Assembly (NCBI GenBank): GCA_964247975.1
Contig: CAXTWH010000012.1
Location: forward strand, 1 to 64,000
Source: KBS-96 sp964247975
GTDB taxonomy: Bacteria; Acidobacteriota; Terriglobia; Bryobacterales; Bryobacteraceae
Length of the DNA: 64,000 nucleotides
Direction of reading: 5' to 3'
Below, one piece after another: positions 55,415 to 63,963 of the stretch. The notes under the pieces were generated by a model that had not been told where the DNA came from, made no database searches, and saw only the letters and a list, made by a program, of their open reading frames with translations. Each line of letters starts with the position of its first letter. Within the stretch, counting starts at the first letter, position 1. The translations under genes were made by a program, and so were the position numbers.

Positions 55415-55431
55415 CGCTTTGACCTTTTGCT

Positions 55432-56892
55432 ATGTCGCTGCAAGTCTTTCTGCAAGCTCAACTCCTCGGAAGCGAACGCTTCCTTGCTTCTGCTCCTTTC
55501 CAAATTGATGATTTCGCGGAACTACTCGGACGCTGCGGTTGGCTAAGCCTTGTTTGTGAAGTGCTGCCGCGTGCTTTGTTAGAGGAAATTAGACTTTCCA
55601 GAAAGCTTCTAGGCTCGGGCGGCGCAGAACAATTTCTGCTGTTGCTGACGGATGAATCAATCGCCAAGGCAGAAGAATTTCTTCGTCAGGCAAATGCGGT
55701 TCTGGGCGGATTGTCGGGCGGAATCTTAAGACTGGTTTGGGTCAGCACGGAAAACCTGGGCGCCTGGCCGATTGTGCGTAAACGGCTGGATGACGCGCTT
55801 ACACAACGCATGTCCGCTCCCCTGGCGAAATCTTCTGACGCGCCTACCAGTTTCGCGCCATTTCAAAAATCAGACGATCTTGCGACGGATTATTTTTCTT
55901 CCTTCGGAAAAGCACTAGTGTCTGCTTCATCGATAGGATGGTCGCCGGAACAGCCGGGACTGCTTGAATGTAATGGCGGCAAGCATAGTTGGCCTTTACG
56001 AGACCAAAGCGCGCCGGAAGAAGATGCTATTACTTACCCGCGCTGCTACGCTTTAAACGAACAACAGCAGGTCGCTTCTTTGCAGGACTTGGCGGCACAA
56101 GCGGAAGGCGCTTCGCGTTGGGGCATTTTACGCGGCGATGTAGATAACTTTGAATTGCGCTTGAAGCGGACCAACTCGGTAGAAGAGCATATTCACTTTT
56201 CCGTGTTGTTTAAAGAATTCGTAGTGGGTGAGTTGTCGCTCTTTTGCGCTTTGCCGGAGTTTCAAAATAAGATAAGCGTTTTATACCGGGGCGGCGATGA
56301 TTTTGCGGTAATCGGCGCGTGGGACAGCCTGGTAGCATTGGGCCGCGAGATGCAGCGGGTGTTTGAAAAATTTGTAGCGGGAAACCTGCAATCGTTTGCG
56401 GGGCTCGAAGGCAAGACTATCAGCATGACGCTGGCCGTAGCGGAAACGGATGATTCTCCGCTGATGGTGTTTGAACAAGCGGGATTGCAGTTGCAAGCGG
56501 CAAAGGCGACCGATATGGGCACGTTCCATTTGTTTGGCCGCACGCTCGAATGGAAGCGCCTCCCTGATGCCGAAGAGTTGAAGAACAGCCTCGTTCGACT
56601 GGTAAAAGAATTCGGGTATTCGGCGGAGTATATACGCGACCTGGCGTCGGTGTACCGCGAAGCTTATTCGGCGCAGGCAACCCGGAAAACAAAAGCGATC
56701 CGGGTGGATAAGCCTTGGCGCACGTACCTGCGCCTGGGGCGCATTATTCCGGTATCGAAGCAGCGGGATTTGAATCAACTGCGAAGCAGCCTGATTGCCA
56801 ATCTGATCGGCACGAAAACAGCTAGTGCAAAGCTTCGGCCTTCAGGCCGGGTCGGTTTGGAATGGGCGCGTCTCGCGACCGACAGTCAATAA
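55432..56892 (+). CDS. cas10: compact Cas10 (Csm1), type III-A CRISPR large subunit without HD or zinc finger
   Basis: A 486-residue Cas10, against roughly 750-800 for typical Csm1. A Palm1-like region (about 1-130) has GSGGAEQFLLLL; Palm2 carries the metal pair region GDVDN (235-239) and the cyclase motif GGDD (287-290) in YRGGDDFAVIGAW. The N-terminal HD nuclease domain is absent, and the CxxC zinc site between the palms is lost. It should make cyclic oligoadenylate from ATP on target RNA binding but have no DNase of its own. First of five cas genes; downstream effectors are not in view. Confidence 0.92.
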   Translation: MSLQVFLQAQLLGSERFLASAPFQIDDFAELLGRCGWLSLVCEVLPRALLEEIRLSRKLLGSGGAEQFLLLLTDESIAKAEEFLRQANAVLGGLSGGILRLVWVSTENLGAWPIVRKRLDDALTQRMSAPLAKSSDAPTSFAPFQKSDDLATDYFSSFGKALVSASSIGWSPEQPGLLECNGGKHSWPLRDQSAPEEDAITYPRCYALNEQQQVASLQDLAAQAEGASRWGILRGDVDNFELRLKRTNSVEEHIHFSVLFKEFVVGELSLFCALPEFQNKISVLYRGGDDFAVIGAWDSLVALGREMQRVFEKFVAGNLQSFAGLEGKTISMTLAVAETDDSPLMVFEQAGLQLQAAKATDMGTFHLFGRTLEWKRLPDAEELKNSLVRLVKEFGYSAEYIRDLASVYREAYSAQATRKTKAIRVDKPWRTYLRLGRIIPVSKQRDLNQLRSSLIANLIGTKTASAKLRPSGRVGLEWARLATDSQ

Positions 56893-56919
56893 CGTATATA
56901 AGGGGATCTGGGTTCGGCA

Positions 56920-57444
56920 ATGGCAGAAACTGAACAAAAGCAAGAAAATCGTCCGCCACGGGAAGGGCGTGGTGCTGGCGGTGGGGGGCGACGGGAAGAA
57001 GGTGGACGGCCGCCGGAAAATCGAGGCTCTGAACGCGGCGGACCGCCGCGACGCGACCGTGAACGCGGCGATGACCGACGCGGCGACAAACGAATGGAAG
57101 GCCCGCCGGAAATTGATTTGGAAAAACTGATTTCCGACAGTCTTTACCTGGATAACCAGGCGCACGTTGTGGTGAGCCGGATGCGCGACATGGATTCCGG
57201 CACCAAAAGCCAGCTTCGCCGGTTATACAATGCTGTGCGGCGCGCCACGCGCGCCCCGGAAAGCGACCGCCAGCATGAGTTTGTGATGGTGCGCGCCCGC
57301 CTGGCTTATACCATTGCGCGTCATTCGCTGCGCAGCCTGGATGCTTTGGAGCGGCTGTTATTGCAGGTGACGCGGAAGAATGACACGCGCGGCTACGAAC
57401 GGTTCCGCGATTTATTTGAAGCTATTGTCGCTTACAACGAATAA
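56920..57444 (+). CDS. csm2: Csm2 (Cas11) with Arg/Gly-rich N-terminal extension
   Basis: A 174-residue protein; the helical Csm2 core is about residues 64-174 (EIDLEKLISDSLYLDNQAH, then LRRLYNAVRRATRAPESD), close to the normal full length. The first 60 residues are low-complexity, almost only Arg, Gly, Glu, Asp and Pro, with several RGG-like steps. An internal Met59 could start a normal-length protein but has no ribosome site; the upstream start has AAGGGG 14 bases away. Csm2 lines the inside of the Csm helix. Confidence 0.88.
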   Translation: MAETEQKQENRPPREGRGAGGGGRREEGGRPPENRGSERGGPPRRDRERGDDRRGDKRMEGPPEIDLEKLISDSLYLDNQAHVVVSRMRDMDSGTKSQLRRLYNAVRRATRAPESDRQHEFVMVRARLAYTIARHSLRSLDALERLLLQVTRKNDTRGYERFRDLFEAIVAYNE

Positions 57445-57474
57445 GCGAGCAAAAAGGATTGGAAAGATCGATTC

Positions 57475-58308
57475 ATGAGTTCCCATACTGCTGCCACTGA
57501 ATTAACTTTTCTCGGCAAGCTGATTCTTCAAGGCGAGATTAAATGCGAAACCGGCCTTCACATCGGCGCCGGTAAAGGCTCGCTGGAAATTGGCGGCGCT
57601 GATAATCCGGTTGTGAAAGACGCTTTCGGCGTTCCTTATATTCCCGGAAGTTCGCTGCGCGGACGCCTTCGTTCATTGCTGGAACAAACGTCCGGCTTAG
57701 CCGTGCCTTCGGAGTTGGTGTATCTTTCCAAGCGCAAAGGACAGGAAGTTCGGATTCACCAAAGCGACCGGGCCGATGATGAAGTCTGCATTCTGTTCGG
57801 GCGCAGCGCGGGCCGGATGGAAAAAGTAGGCGGAGAAGCGTTGGAAACTTCCGCCGCCACTCCCGCGCGATTGACCTTCTACGATTGCCCGCTGCTGGTG
57901 GACAGCATTACTCAGCAGATGCGCGAAAACCTGGATGACGAACTGACCGAAGTAAAAAGCGAGAACGCGGTGGACCGCATCACCTCGCAAGCCAACCCGC
58001 GCACGCTTGAACGTGTTCCGGCCGGCGCGCGCTTTTCTTTTCGCATTGTGCTCGATGTGCTTTGCGCCGAAGATAAACCGCTGCTGGGCCGCGTGGCGGA
58101 AGCGCTTCGTTTATTGGAAGACGATGCGTTAGGCGGCGGAGGCAGTCGCGGCAATGGTCGGGTTTCCTTTGGCGCATTGAAACTGGTTTGGCGCTCCAAA
58201 GATTATTACGCGCAGGGCTCGGCGGAAAACAGTTTACTGGAAAGCGGCGACCTGACGGCACTGCAACAACTGACAACCGCCGGCGATCTGGCAGACCGGT
58301 TGAATTAA
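57475..58308 (+). CDS. csm3: Csm3, backbone RNase of type III-A complex
   Basis: A 277-residue Cas7-family protein. The conserved TGLHIGAG (His29), the catalytic Asp43 in GGADNPVVKD (same position as Asp32 of the S. epidermidis protein) and PGSSLRGRLRSLLE are all intact, and the C-terminal GGGGSRGNGRVSFG is conserved. It should cut target RNA every six bases. 30 bases after csm2, with a ribosome site (GGAAAG). Confidence 0.95.
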   Translation: MSSHTAATELTFLGKLILQGEIKCETGLHIGAGKGSLEIGGADNPVVKDAFGVPYIPGSSLRGRLRSLLEQTSGLAVPSELVYLSKRKGQEVRIHQSDRADDEVCILFGRSAGRMEKVGGEALETSAATPARLTFYDCPLLVDSITQQMRENLDDELTEVKSENAVDRITSQANPRTLERVPAGARFSFRIVLDVLCAEDKPLLGRVAEALRLLEDDALGGGGSRGNGRVSFGALKLVWRSKDYYAQGSAENSLLESGDLTALQQLTTAGDLADRLN

Positions 58309-58340
58309 CCGTTGACCGCGCAGTTTCGTTTACATACCCA

Positions 58341-59810
58341 ATGACTTCGGCACTTTTAATTCGGCTGCATCCTTCCGGCCCTTGGCGATTCGGCCCAGGC
58401 GACGGCGGACGGGATCGCCTGGACGCGCTGTATCGCAGCGACCGTTTATTTTCGGCGGTAACGCTGGCTTTTCAGCGTCTCGGGCTGCTTTCCAAATGGC
58501 TGGAAGCTACGGCGCAAGCGGAAACGCCGGCCGTAGTGTTCAGCTCATTATTTCCGTTTCAAACCGATTCGCTGTTTGTGCCGCCGCCTGCGACGTTGTG
58601 GCCTCCGCCCGCCGCAGCAGTGCGCATCTCCAGCCCGGTGTTTTCCACCAAAGTCCGCTGGAGCGCAGCGCGGTTTGTTCCGCTTTCGCTAATTGAAACT
58701 CTGCTGCTCGGCCAGCGCGTTCTGGCTGAGCAATGGCTGGCCGACCCGGAAAGCGGCTGCCTGCTTCGCCGGGATAGGCCGCAATCCAGTCCATTCCGTC
58801 TAGTGAATCGCAGCCAAGCGGCGGTAGATCGTTTAACCGAAAACGTTAATGGTCATTCTGCAGCTTGTTTGGAGTTTGAACCGGGTGCGGGCCTGTGGTG
58901 TGCCGTTACCTTCCAATCGGATGAAGCAAAGCAAAATTGGAAGCCCCGATTGGAAGCTGCTTTCCGTTTGCTGGCGGATACAGGCTTTGGCGCGCGCCGT
59001 TCCAGCGGTTGGGGACAGATCAGCCGATTTGAAATGGAAGAGGGCGCGTGGCCGGCCATTCTGCTGCCGAAGCTGAACCGGGTAAAAGTGAATGCCGCCA
59101 ACAAGGGTTCTGCCGTTGAAGAAACTCCGCTACACTGGCTGCTTTCGCTTTTTACGCCGGGAACAAACGACCAGATTGATTGGTCGGCTGGAAGCTATTC
59201 TTTAACTGTGCGCGGCGGCCGCGTCGAAAGTCTCGCCGGTTCCGGTTCGCAAAAGAAGCTGGTACGCATGGTGGAAGAAGGCTCCGTGCTTTCCGCGCCG
59301 CAGATTCCATTGGGAACAGCGGTGGATGTGGCTCCGGAAGGATTCGCGCACCCGGTGTACCGCACCGGCTTCGCGCTATCCATTCGCATGCCGGTGGTGC
59401 AGTTTGCCGTTGTTGAAGACCCGGCCAGCACCGATCTCGAAAAAGCTTTGGATGAGGCGTTGAAAGCAGCCGCCGAAGAAAGCGTGCTGGCGGCAGCGGA
59501 AGAAAAAGCTGTAGCCATAGCGGAACAATTTGAATCACAAGCTGCCGTTGCCGCTGAAAACGAAACAGAACCTGAGAATACAAAGGCCGAAGCTATGCCT
59601 CCTAAAACGCCAGAAGAAAACTCCTCCACGGAACGGATTGAACATACCGGGGCCACTGACCAGACCGCCCCGCAAACGCCGTTTGACGAAGCACCGACGG
59701 CGGCAAGCGATCAAGTGCCGGAGCGTTTGGACGTGGAAAACACCCCCCTGGCCAAACACGACGAAACAGAAAAGCCGGAAGAAAGCGAAAGCGGGCATGA
59801 CGGCGTATAA
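58341..59810 (+). CDS. csm4: Csm4 with long Glu/Ala-rich C-terminal tail
   Basis: The ATG at 58341 gives 489 residues; an earlier in-frame ATG at 58188 lies inside csm3. Residues 1-355 are the Cas5-type Csm4: PSGPWRFGPGDGGRDRL start, YRSDRLFSAVTLAFQRLG, and GFGARRSSGWGQISRF (the Gly-rich loop). From about 358 to the end, 130 residues rich in Glu, Ala, Pro and Thr follow, predicted disordered and strongly acidic, with no place in the Csm4 fold. It caps the crRNA 5' handle and holds Cas10. Its end overlaps csm5 by 14 bases. Confidence 0.92.
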   Translation: MTSALLIRLHPSGPWRFGPGDGGRDRLDALYRSDRLFSAVTLAFQRLGLLSKWLEATAQAETPAVVFSSLFPFQTDSLFVPPPATLWPPPAAAVRISSPVFSTKVRWSAARFVPLSLIETLLLGQRVLAEQWLADPESGCLLRRDRPQSSPFRLVNRSQAAVDRLTENVNGHSAACLEFEPGAGLWCAVTFQSDEAKQNWKPRLEAAFRLLADTGFGARRSSGWGQISRFEMEEGAWPAILLPKLNRVKVNAANKGSAVEETPLHWLLSLFTPGTNDQIDWSAGSYSLTVRGGRVESLAGSGSQKKLVRMVEEGSVLSAPQIPLGTAVDVAPEGFAHPVYRTGFALSIRMPVVQFAVVEDPASTDLEKALDEALKAAAEESVLAAAEEKAVAIAEQFESQAAVAAENETEPENTKAEAMPPKTPEENSSTERIEHTGATDQTAPQTPFDEAPTAASDQVPERLDVENTPLAKHDETEKPEESESGHDGV

Positions 59811-60942
59811 GGTTACGACTCTCACGCCGCTGCTGGTCGGCGATGGCCAGGAGTTATCGCCGATTGATTATATGGTCTGGAAAGATCAAGTGAACGTACT
59901 CGATCAGCCGCGTATTTTTCGCCTGCTTTCCCGTGGTCCGCGCTTGGATGGTTACCTGACGCAGCTTCGTAAAGCAGACAAACTGGATTTCGCTTCCTGG
60001 GGCGGGTTTGCCCAGAATTTTTCCGAGCGACGCATTCCTTTTGAACATTCTTCTTCCACGGCCATTTGGGAGAAAACAGGAACCGAAAACCTGTTCATTC
60101 CCACTTTCGCATCCGGCCATCAGGGAGCGTATCTGCCGGGATCAGCGTTGAAAGGCGCATTGCGCACTTCGCTGGTGTTTACGCGTTGGTCTGCTGCCAC
60201 TCTGGAGAAGCTGGCTTCCTCGCTGGCGGGCGATCGTCTGCCGCGCCATCCTGCGGAGTCGCTGGAAAACAGCGCGGGCGCAACCCAGGTGCGGGTTCTC
60301 GCTACCGCAGATTCAACTCCTATTAATCGCTCCTCATTGAAGGTGTTTTTAACGCGGGTAGCCAATTTGGACGCACGACCAGGAAGCGCAGCGCAAGCTT
60401 CCTGGAAAGTGGCTGGCCGAGGCAACGTTCCCGCCGCGCGAATCAACGAAAGCACTCCTACTTTTGTGGAAATGGCAATGCCGGGAACAGAGTTCAGCGG
60501 CAGCTTTTTTGAACGCAAGTTTCTGGAAGACCAGCAGTTCACGCGAGCTTTAGGCTGGCGTTCTACCCCGGATTTAGAACTGTTCATCAAATCGGCCAAT
60601 GAGTTTGCGGCAGCGCAACTGGAACAACATGATCGTTTCGCGCAGGCCGCTTCGCTGCAGCGAGTACAACAATCCGTGGCGCGGCTGCAAGGCGAACTGG
60701 AAACCGCCAAATCAGGCCGGAACAGTTGTCTGGTATGCCTCGGCTGGGGCAGCGGATTTTTATCAAAAACCAGCTTTATTGATACGAGCAACGAGAACAT
60801 GCGAAAAGTGCTGCGGGCCGTTCCGGCTTTTGGTCGCGCACTCAAAAACGACACGCCTTTTCCCAAAACACGCCGCATTGTTTTCGCCGGCGGGCAACCG
60901 GCGTATCTTCCCGGCTGGGTGAAATTGGAATTGCAGAGTTAA
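59797..60942 (+). CDS. csm5: Csm5, type III-A complex
   Basis: A 381-residue Cas7-family protein of the Csm5 type, starting at ATG 59797 (MTAYKVTTLTPLLVGDGQ). The initial LTPLLVGDG is the family's first strand; GAYLPGSALKGALRTSLVF is the Gly-rich loop, and CLGWGSGFLSKT the second. It binds the 3' end of the crRNA. The start lies inside csm4, so the two are probably translationally coupled. Its stop TAA shares TTAA with the convergent FkbM gene. No CRISPR array or cas1/cas2/cas6/csm6 follows within the window. Confidence 0.92.
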   Translation: MTAYKVTTLTPLLVGDGQELSPIDYMVWKDQVNVLDQPRIFRLLSRGPRLDGYLTQLRKADKLDFASWGGFAQNFSERRIPFEHSSSTAIWEKTGTENLFIPTFASGHQGAYLPGSALKGALRTSLVFTRWSAATLEKLASSLAGDRLPRHPAESLENSAGATQVRVLATADSTPINRSSLKVFLTRVANLDARPGSAAQASWKVAGRGNVPAARINESTPTFVEMAMPGTEFSGSFFERKFLEDQQFTRALGWRSTPDLELFIKSANEFAAAQLEQHDRFAQAASLQRVQQSVARLQGELETAKSGRNSCLVCLGWGSGFLSKTSFIDTSNENMRKVLRAVPAFGRALKNDTPFPKTRRIVFAGGQPAYLPGWVKLELQS

Positions 60943-61657
60943 AACACTTTTCTGTAAAACACGGCATTCAGACGCCACGGAAGATTCGGGAGTAAGCGGT
61001 GTCGATATAGAAATCCCCGAAACGTTGACACTTCCATAAAGCGGTAGAAGACAAAGTTCCAACTGGCAAGATACCTTTGAATTTCCCAAAAGAGTGGCTT
61101 CCCAATTTGCATCGGGCGAAAGGAAATTTCTATATGGATCAGCCTTATGTGAGGAAGAACGGTTGTGGCGCCGCGCAAAACTCGTAGTTCAGCCCCTTCA
61201 ACGTCAATCCAAAGAATATCTGGATGTGTTCTGTCGGCAAAATACTCGTCGAGGGTAGTCGCGTTTACAATGATTTCATCTTGAACGACGTGGCCGCGTC
61301 GCTGCGTGTAGTCGGGATTGATGGGAAGCAGGGAAGAAAATCCAATATCTTTGTTCTGAGAACGAGCGGGGTTCACGGGATAGAATTTCACTGGACCGAT
61401 GGTATCGGTGACAGCGAGTTCGTTGAAGAAACAATTTGAGGCATTCTTGCTCCTAAGTAAAGCAAGATTCCTGCGACAGATTTCCGCTGCGCTGGGATTT
61501 GGTTCGAAGACATGAAGTTCCCCCCCCCTCCGGGGAGTTGCTGATATAGCGAGATACCCTCCAGCGCGTCTCTGCTGCCGACATCACAAATAACGGGCTT
61601 GTCAGGCAGCAACTTCTTCGCAAACTGAACGAACTTTGGGCTAAGTTCATCAGCCAT
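60939..61657 (-). pseudogene. FkbM-family methyltransferase, frameshifted at a G9 run
   Basis: The N-terminal part from ATG 61657 (VICDVGSRDALEGISLYQQL) runs into nine Gs (positions 61520-61528) and then leaves the family pattern. Reading the same bases after a +1 (or -2) shift gives ELHVFEPNPSAAEICRRN, then FNELAVTDTIGPVKFYPVNP, and joins the C-terminal frame (60939-61391) with WIDVEGAELRVLRG. So one SAM methyltransferase is broken only at the run: a sequencing error, a pseudogene, or a phase-variable gene. It follows another methyltransferase (TAATG overlap) and is probably involved in polysaccharide decoration. Confidence 0.85.
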
Positions 61658-62220
61658 TAGAGAGTAACTCCTTCAGTAACGGGTTTAATCACTTGAAATT
61701 CAAATTCGATTAGTTTTCCGCGCACCAAATAGCACAAGTAATGTTCCCAGAATAATCGAAAGCGCGGCCAATGGTTCACGAGGATCTCAAAGCCAAGATA
61801 TTTCCATAGGCTTAAAAGCTTGACGCGAATTTTGATTTCACGAAGATGGACCGTCGAGTAGTAAGCAAAACCCCCGTGATTGGCTCCGAAATAACGGAAT
61901 GAGTATGAGTTCAGATGCCAGCGGTGGGTTGGGTCGCAAAAGGATGAAAAATCGGTGTAGTGCGGAGTTGCCAAAAACACGGTTCCGCCAGGTTTTACTA
62001 AACGATAGAACTCCTCCAGAGTGCGCATCACATCCGCCACATGTTCGATCACATGAGCCGCATAGATGTGGTCAAATGAATTGTCAGCGAACGGGTAAGG
62101 AAAACAATCGATATCAACGAGAACATCAGCCCGACTAGCCGGATTACGATCTATGCCAATGGAGTTGGGCAGCTTGTTTAATCCGCAACCGACATCAAGA
62201 ATTCTTATCTTGCTATCCAC
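61657..62220 (-). CDS. class I SAM-dependent methyltransferase
   Basis: A 187-residue methyltransferase. Motif I is ILDVGCGLNKLPNSIGID, followed by the acidic motif DVLVDIDCFPYPF, the post-motif FDHIYAAHVIEHVADV, and VKPGGTVFLATPH. It belongs to the broad group found in glycan and lipid biosynthesis clusters. Substrate unknown. It overlaps the FkbM gene start, so the two are one transcription unit. Confidence 0.9.
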   Translation of the reverse strand: MDSKIRILDVGCGLNKLPNSIGIDRNPASRADVLVDIDCFPYPFADNSFDHIYAAHVIEHVADVMRTLEEFYRLVKPGGTVFLATPHYTDFSSFCDPTHRWHLNSYSFRYFGANHGGFAYYSTVHLREIKIRVKLLSLWKYLGFEILVNHWPRFRLFWEHYLCYLVRGKLIEFEFQVIKPVTEGVTL

Positions 62221-62274
62221 TCCATTATCATGCCTTAAAGAGCGAAACTGAACCTCGAAAGGACGCCACTCCGC

Positions 62275-63963
62275 ATGAAGTCTCTACTCACGTTAAGCCG
62301 CCGGAGCGTTCTTTTCGGGAGCGGTTCTACTTTATTGTTACGAGGGCAGTCTCGTTCAACAACCAGTCCTTTTCTGCGCGTCAAGGAAGCGCCCGATTCC
62401 GCTACCGCTTTCACCGAAACTGAACCACTTGTCTTATTGAAGAACGGCTCATCAAACTGGCGGAACACGGATGTTGAACTCAGCACTGTTTCAGCAGAAC
62501 GCGAGTTAACGGTAAAGCTCCGGTCGCCCCGCTTCGCGCTGCTGCGCGTTCATCTGCGCTGGCAGCTTATTCCTGCCGGCAATCTTCAATATCTGGGTGA
62601 CCATTGGGAACGCTCGTATGGAGACTTGGGCTGGCGCAGCATGGAACCCGAACGCATCCTGCCGTGGTATTTTCTGGCTACGGACGGCGTTTCCACCAGC
62701 GCCTGCGGAGTGAAAACCGCGCCTTCCGCCTTTTGCTTCTGGCAAGTGGATCCGGCAGGAGTTTCGTTATGGCTGGATGTTCGCAACGGCGGCCGGGGCG
62801 TAGATCTGGGCAGTCGTGAAATCACCTTGGCGCATGTGGTAGCGGAATCTTATCAGGAAGCTCCGTTTGCGGCTGCCAAGCAGTTCTGTGCTCGCCTTTG
62901 TGCAAAGCCTCGCTTGCCTGCCTCTCCTGTTTACGGCGGCAATAACTGGTATTACGCTTACGGCAAAAGCTCCGCCCAGGACATTCACAACGATTCGGAG
63001 CGGATCGCTGATCTTGCTTCTTCTACGCGCAACAGGCCATTCATGGTGATCGACGATGGATGGGCGCAGAACACCACGGCTGGTCCTTGGACTGAAGGCA
63101 ATTCCCGATTTCCTGATATGCCGCAGCTTGCCGCCACAATGCGCAAAATCGGCGTGCAGCCGGGAATTTGGATGCGCCCGCTATTCACCAAAGAACAAGT
63201 GCCGGAAACATGGCGGCTGCAATCTCCAAGTGCGCAGCATGAATATTCCCAGCGTCAAGCCTACACACTGGACCCCACGGTTCCCGATGTTTCGGCCAAG
63301 ATAGAAGCGGATATTCGAACAATAGTTCAGTGGAACTACGGGCTGATCAAGCACGATTTTTCCACCTACGATTTATTAGGCCGCTGGGGCTTTGCTATGA
63401 ACGCCGTTCTGACCGATCCGAACTGGCAGTTCTCAGATCGAAGTCTCACCAATGCCGAAATCATTCTGGCGTTTTACCAGAAGCTTCGCGAAGCAGCCGG
63501 AGAAGCCATACTGCTCGGCTGCAATACGGTCGGCCATCTTTCGGCTGGTTTATTTGAGTTGCAGCGCATCGGAGATGACACGAGCGGCAGAGACTGGAAT
63601 CGTACCCGTAAGATGGGCGTGAACACTTTAGCTTTTCGCGCACCGCAGCATAATACCTTCTTTGCAATAGATGCGGATTGCGTTGGTATGACGAAGCAGA
63701 TTCCCTGGAAATGGACCCGGCAATGGCTTGACCTGCTGGCTCGTAGCGGTACGCCTTTATTCGTATCAGCCGCGCCGGACGCGATAGGACCGGATGAAAA
63801 AACCGCGCTTAAAAAAGCGTTCGTGGCGGCTTCCACAGTTCAGCCTTTAGCGGAACCTTTGGACTGGCTCAGAAACAATGAACCGGAACAATGGAAGATT
63901 CAGAACACGCTGATAAAATACGACTGGTTCAGCACCACCGGAACATCCCCGTTTGCGGGATGA
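62275..63963 (+). CDS. exported alpha-galactosidase-like glycoside hydrolase (GH36/GH27 type)
   Basis: A 562-residue protein with an N-terminal signal resembling a Tat leader (LSRRSVLFGSGSTLLL). The barrel region has the clan-D features: VIDDGWAQ, GIWMRPLF, LIKHDFSTYD (nucleophile Asp in KHDF), and GDDTSGRDW with a candidate acid/base Asp. The first 190 residues are a beta-sandwich. It probably removes alpha-galactosyl (or a related alpha-glycosyl) group from glycans. The last 37 bases of the window hold nothing I can assign. Confidence 0.85.
   Translation: MKSLLTLSRRSVLFGSGSTLLLRGQSRSTTSPFLRVKEAPDSATAFTETEPLVLLKNGSSNWRNTDVELSTVSAERELTVKLRSPRFALLRVHLRWQLIPAGNLQYLGDHWERSYGDLGWRSMEPERILPWYFLATDGVSTSACGVKTAPSAFCFWQVDPAGVSLWLDVRNGGRGVDLGSREITLAHVVAESYQEAPFAAAKQFCARLCAKPRLPASPVYGGNNWYYAYGKSSAQDIHNDSERIADLASSTRNRPFMVIDDGWAQNTTAGPWTEGNSRFPDMPQLAATMRKIGVQPGIWMRPLFTKEQVPETWRLQSPSAQHEYSQRQAYTLDPTVPDVSAKIEADIRTIVQWNYGLIKHDFSTYDLLGRWGFAMNAVLTDPNWQFSDRSLTNAEIILAFYQKLREAAGEAILLGCNTVGHLSAGLFELQRIGDDTSGRDWNRTRKMGVNTLAFRAPQHNTFFAIDADCVGMTKQIPWKWTRQWLDLLARSGTPLFVSAAPDAIGPDEKTALKKAFVAASTVQPLAEPLDWLRNNEPEQWKIQNTLIKYDWFSTTGTSPFAG

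Noticed and set aside
58188..58340. Longer Csm4 start inside csm3
   Set aside because: The 51 extra residues lie in another frame of csm3 and do not resemble Csm4; the ATG at 58341 begins the family sequence.
60943..61400. CRISPR array downstream of csm5
   Set aside because: No direct repeats with regular spacing are visible; the sequence is coding for the FkbM protein on the other strand.
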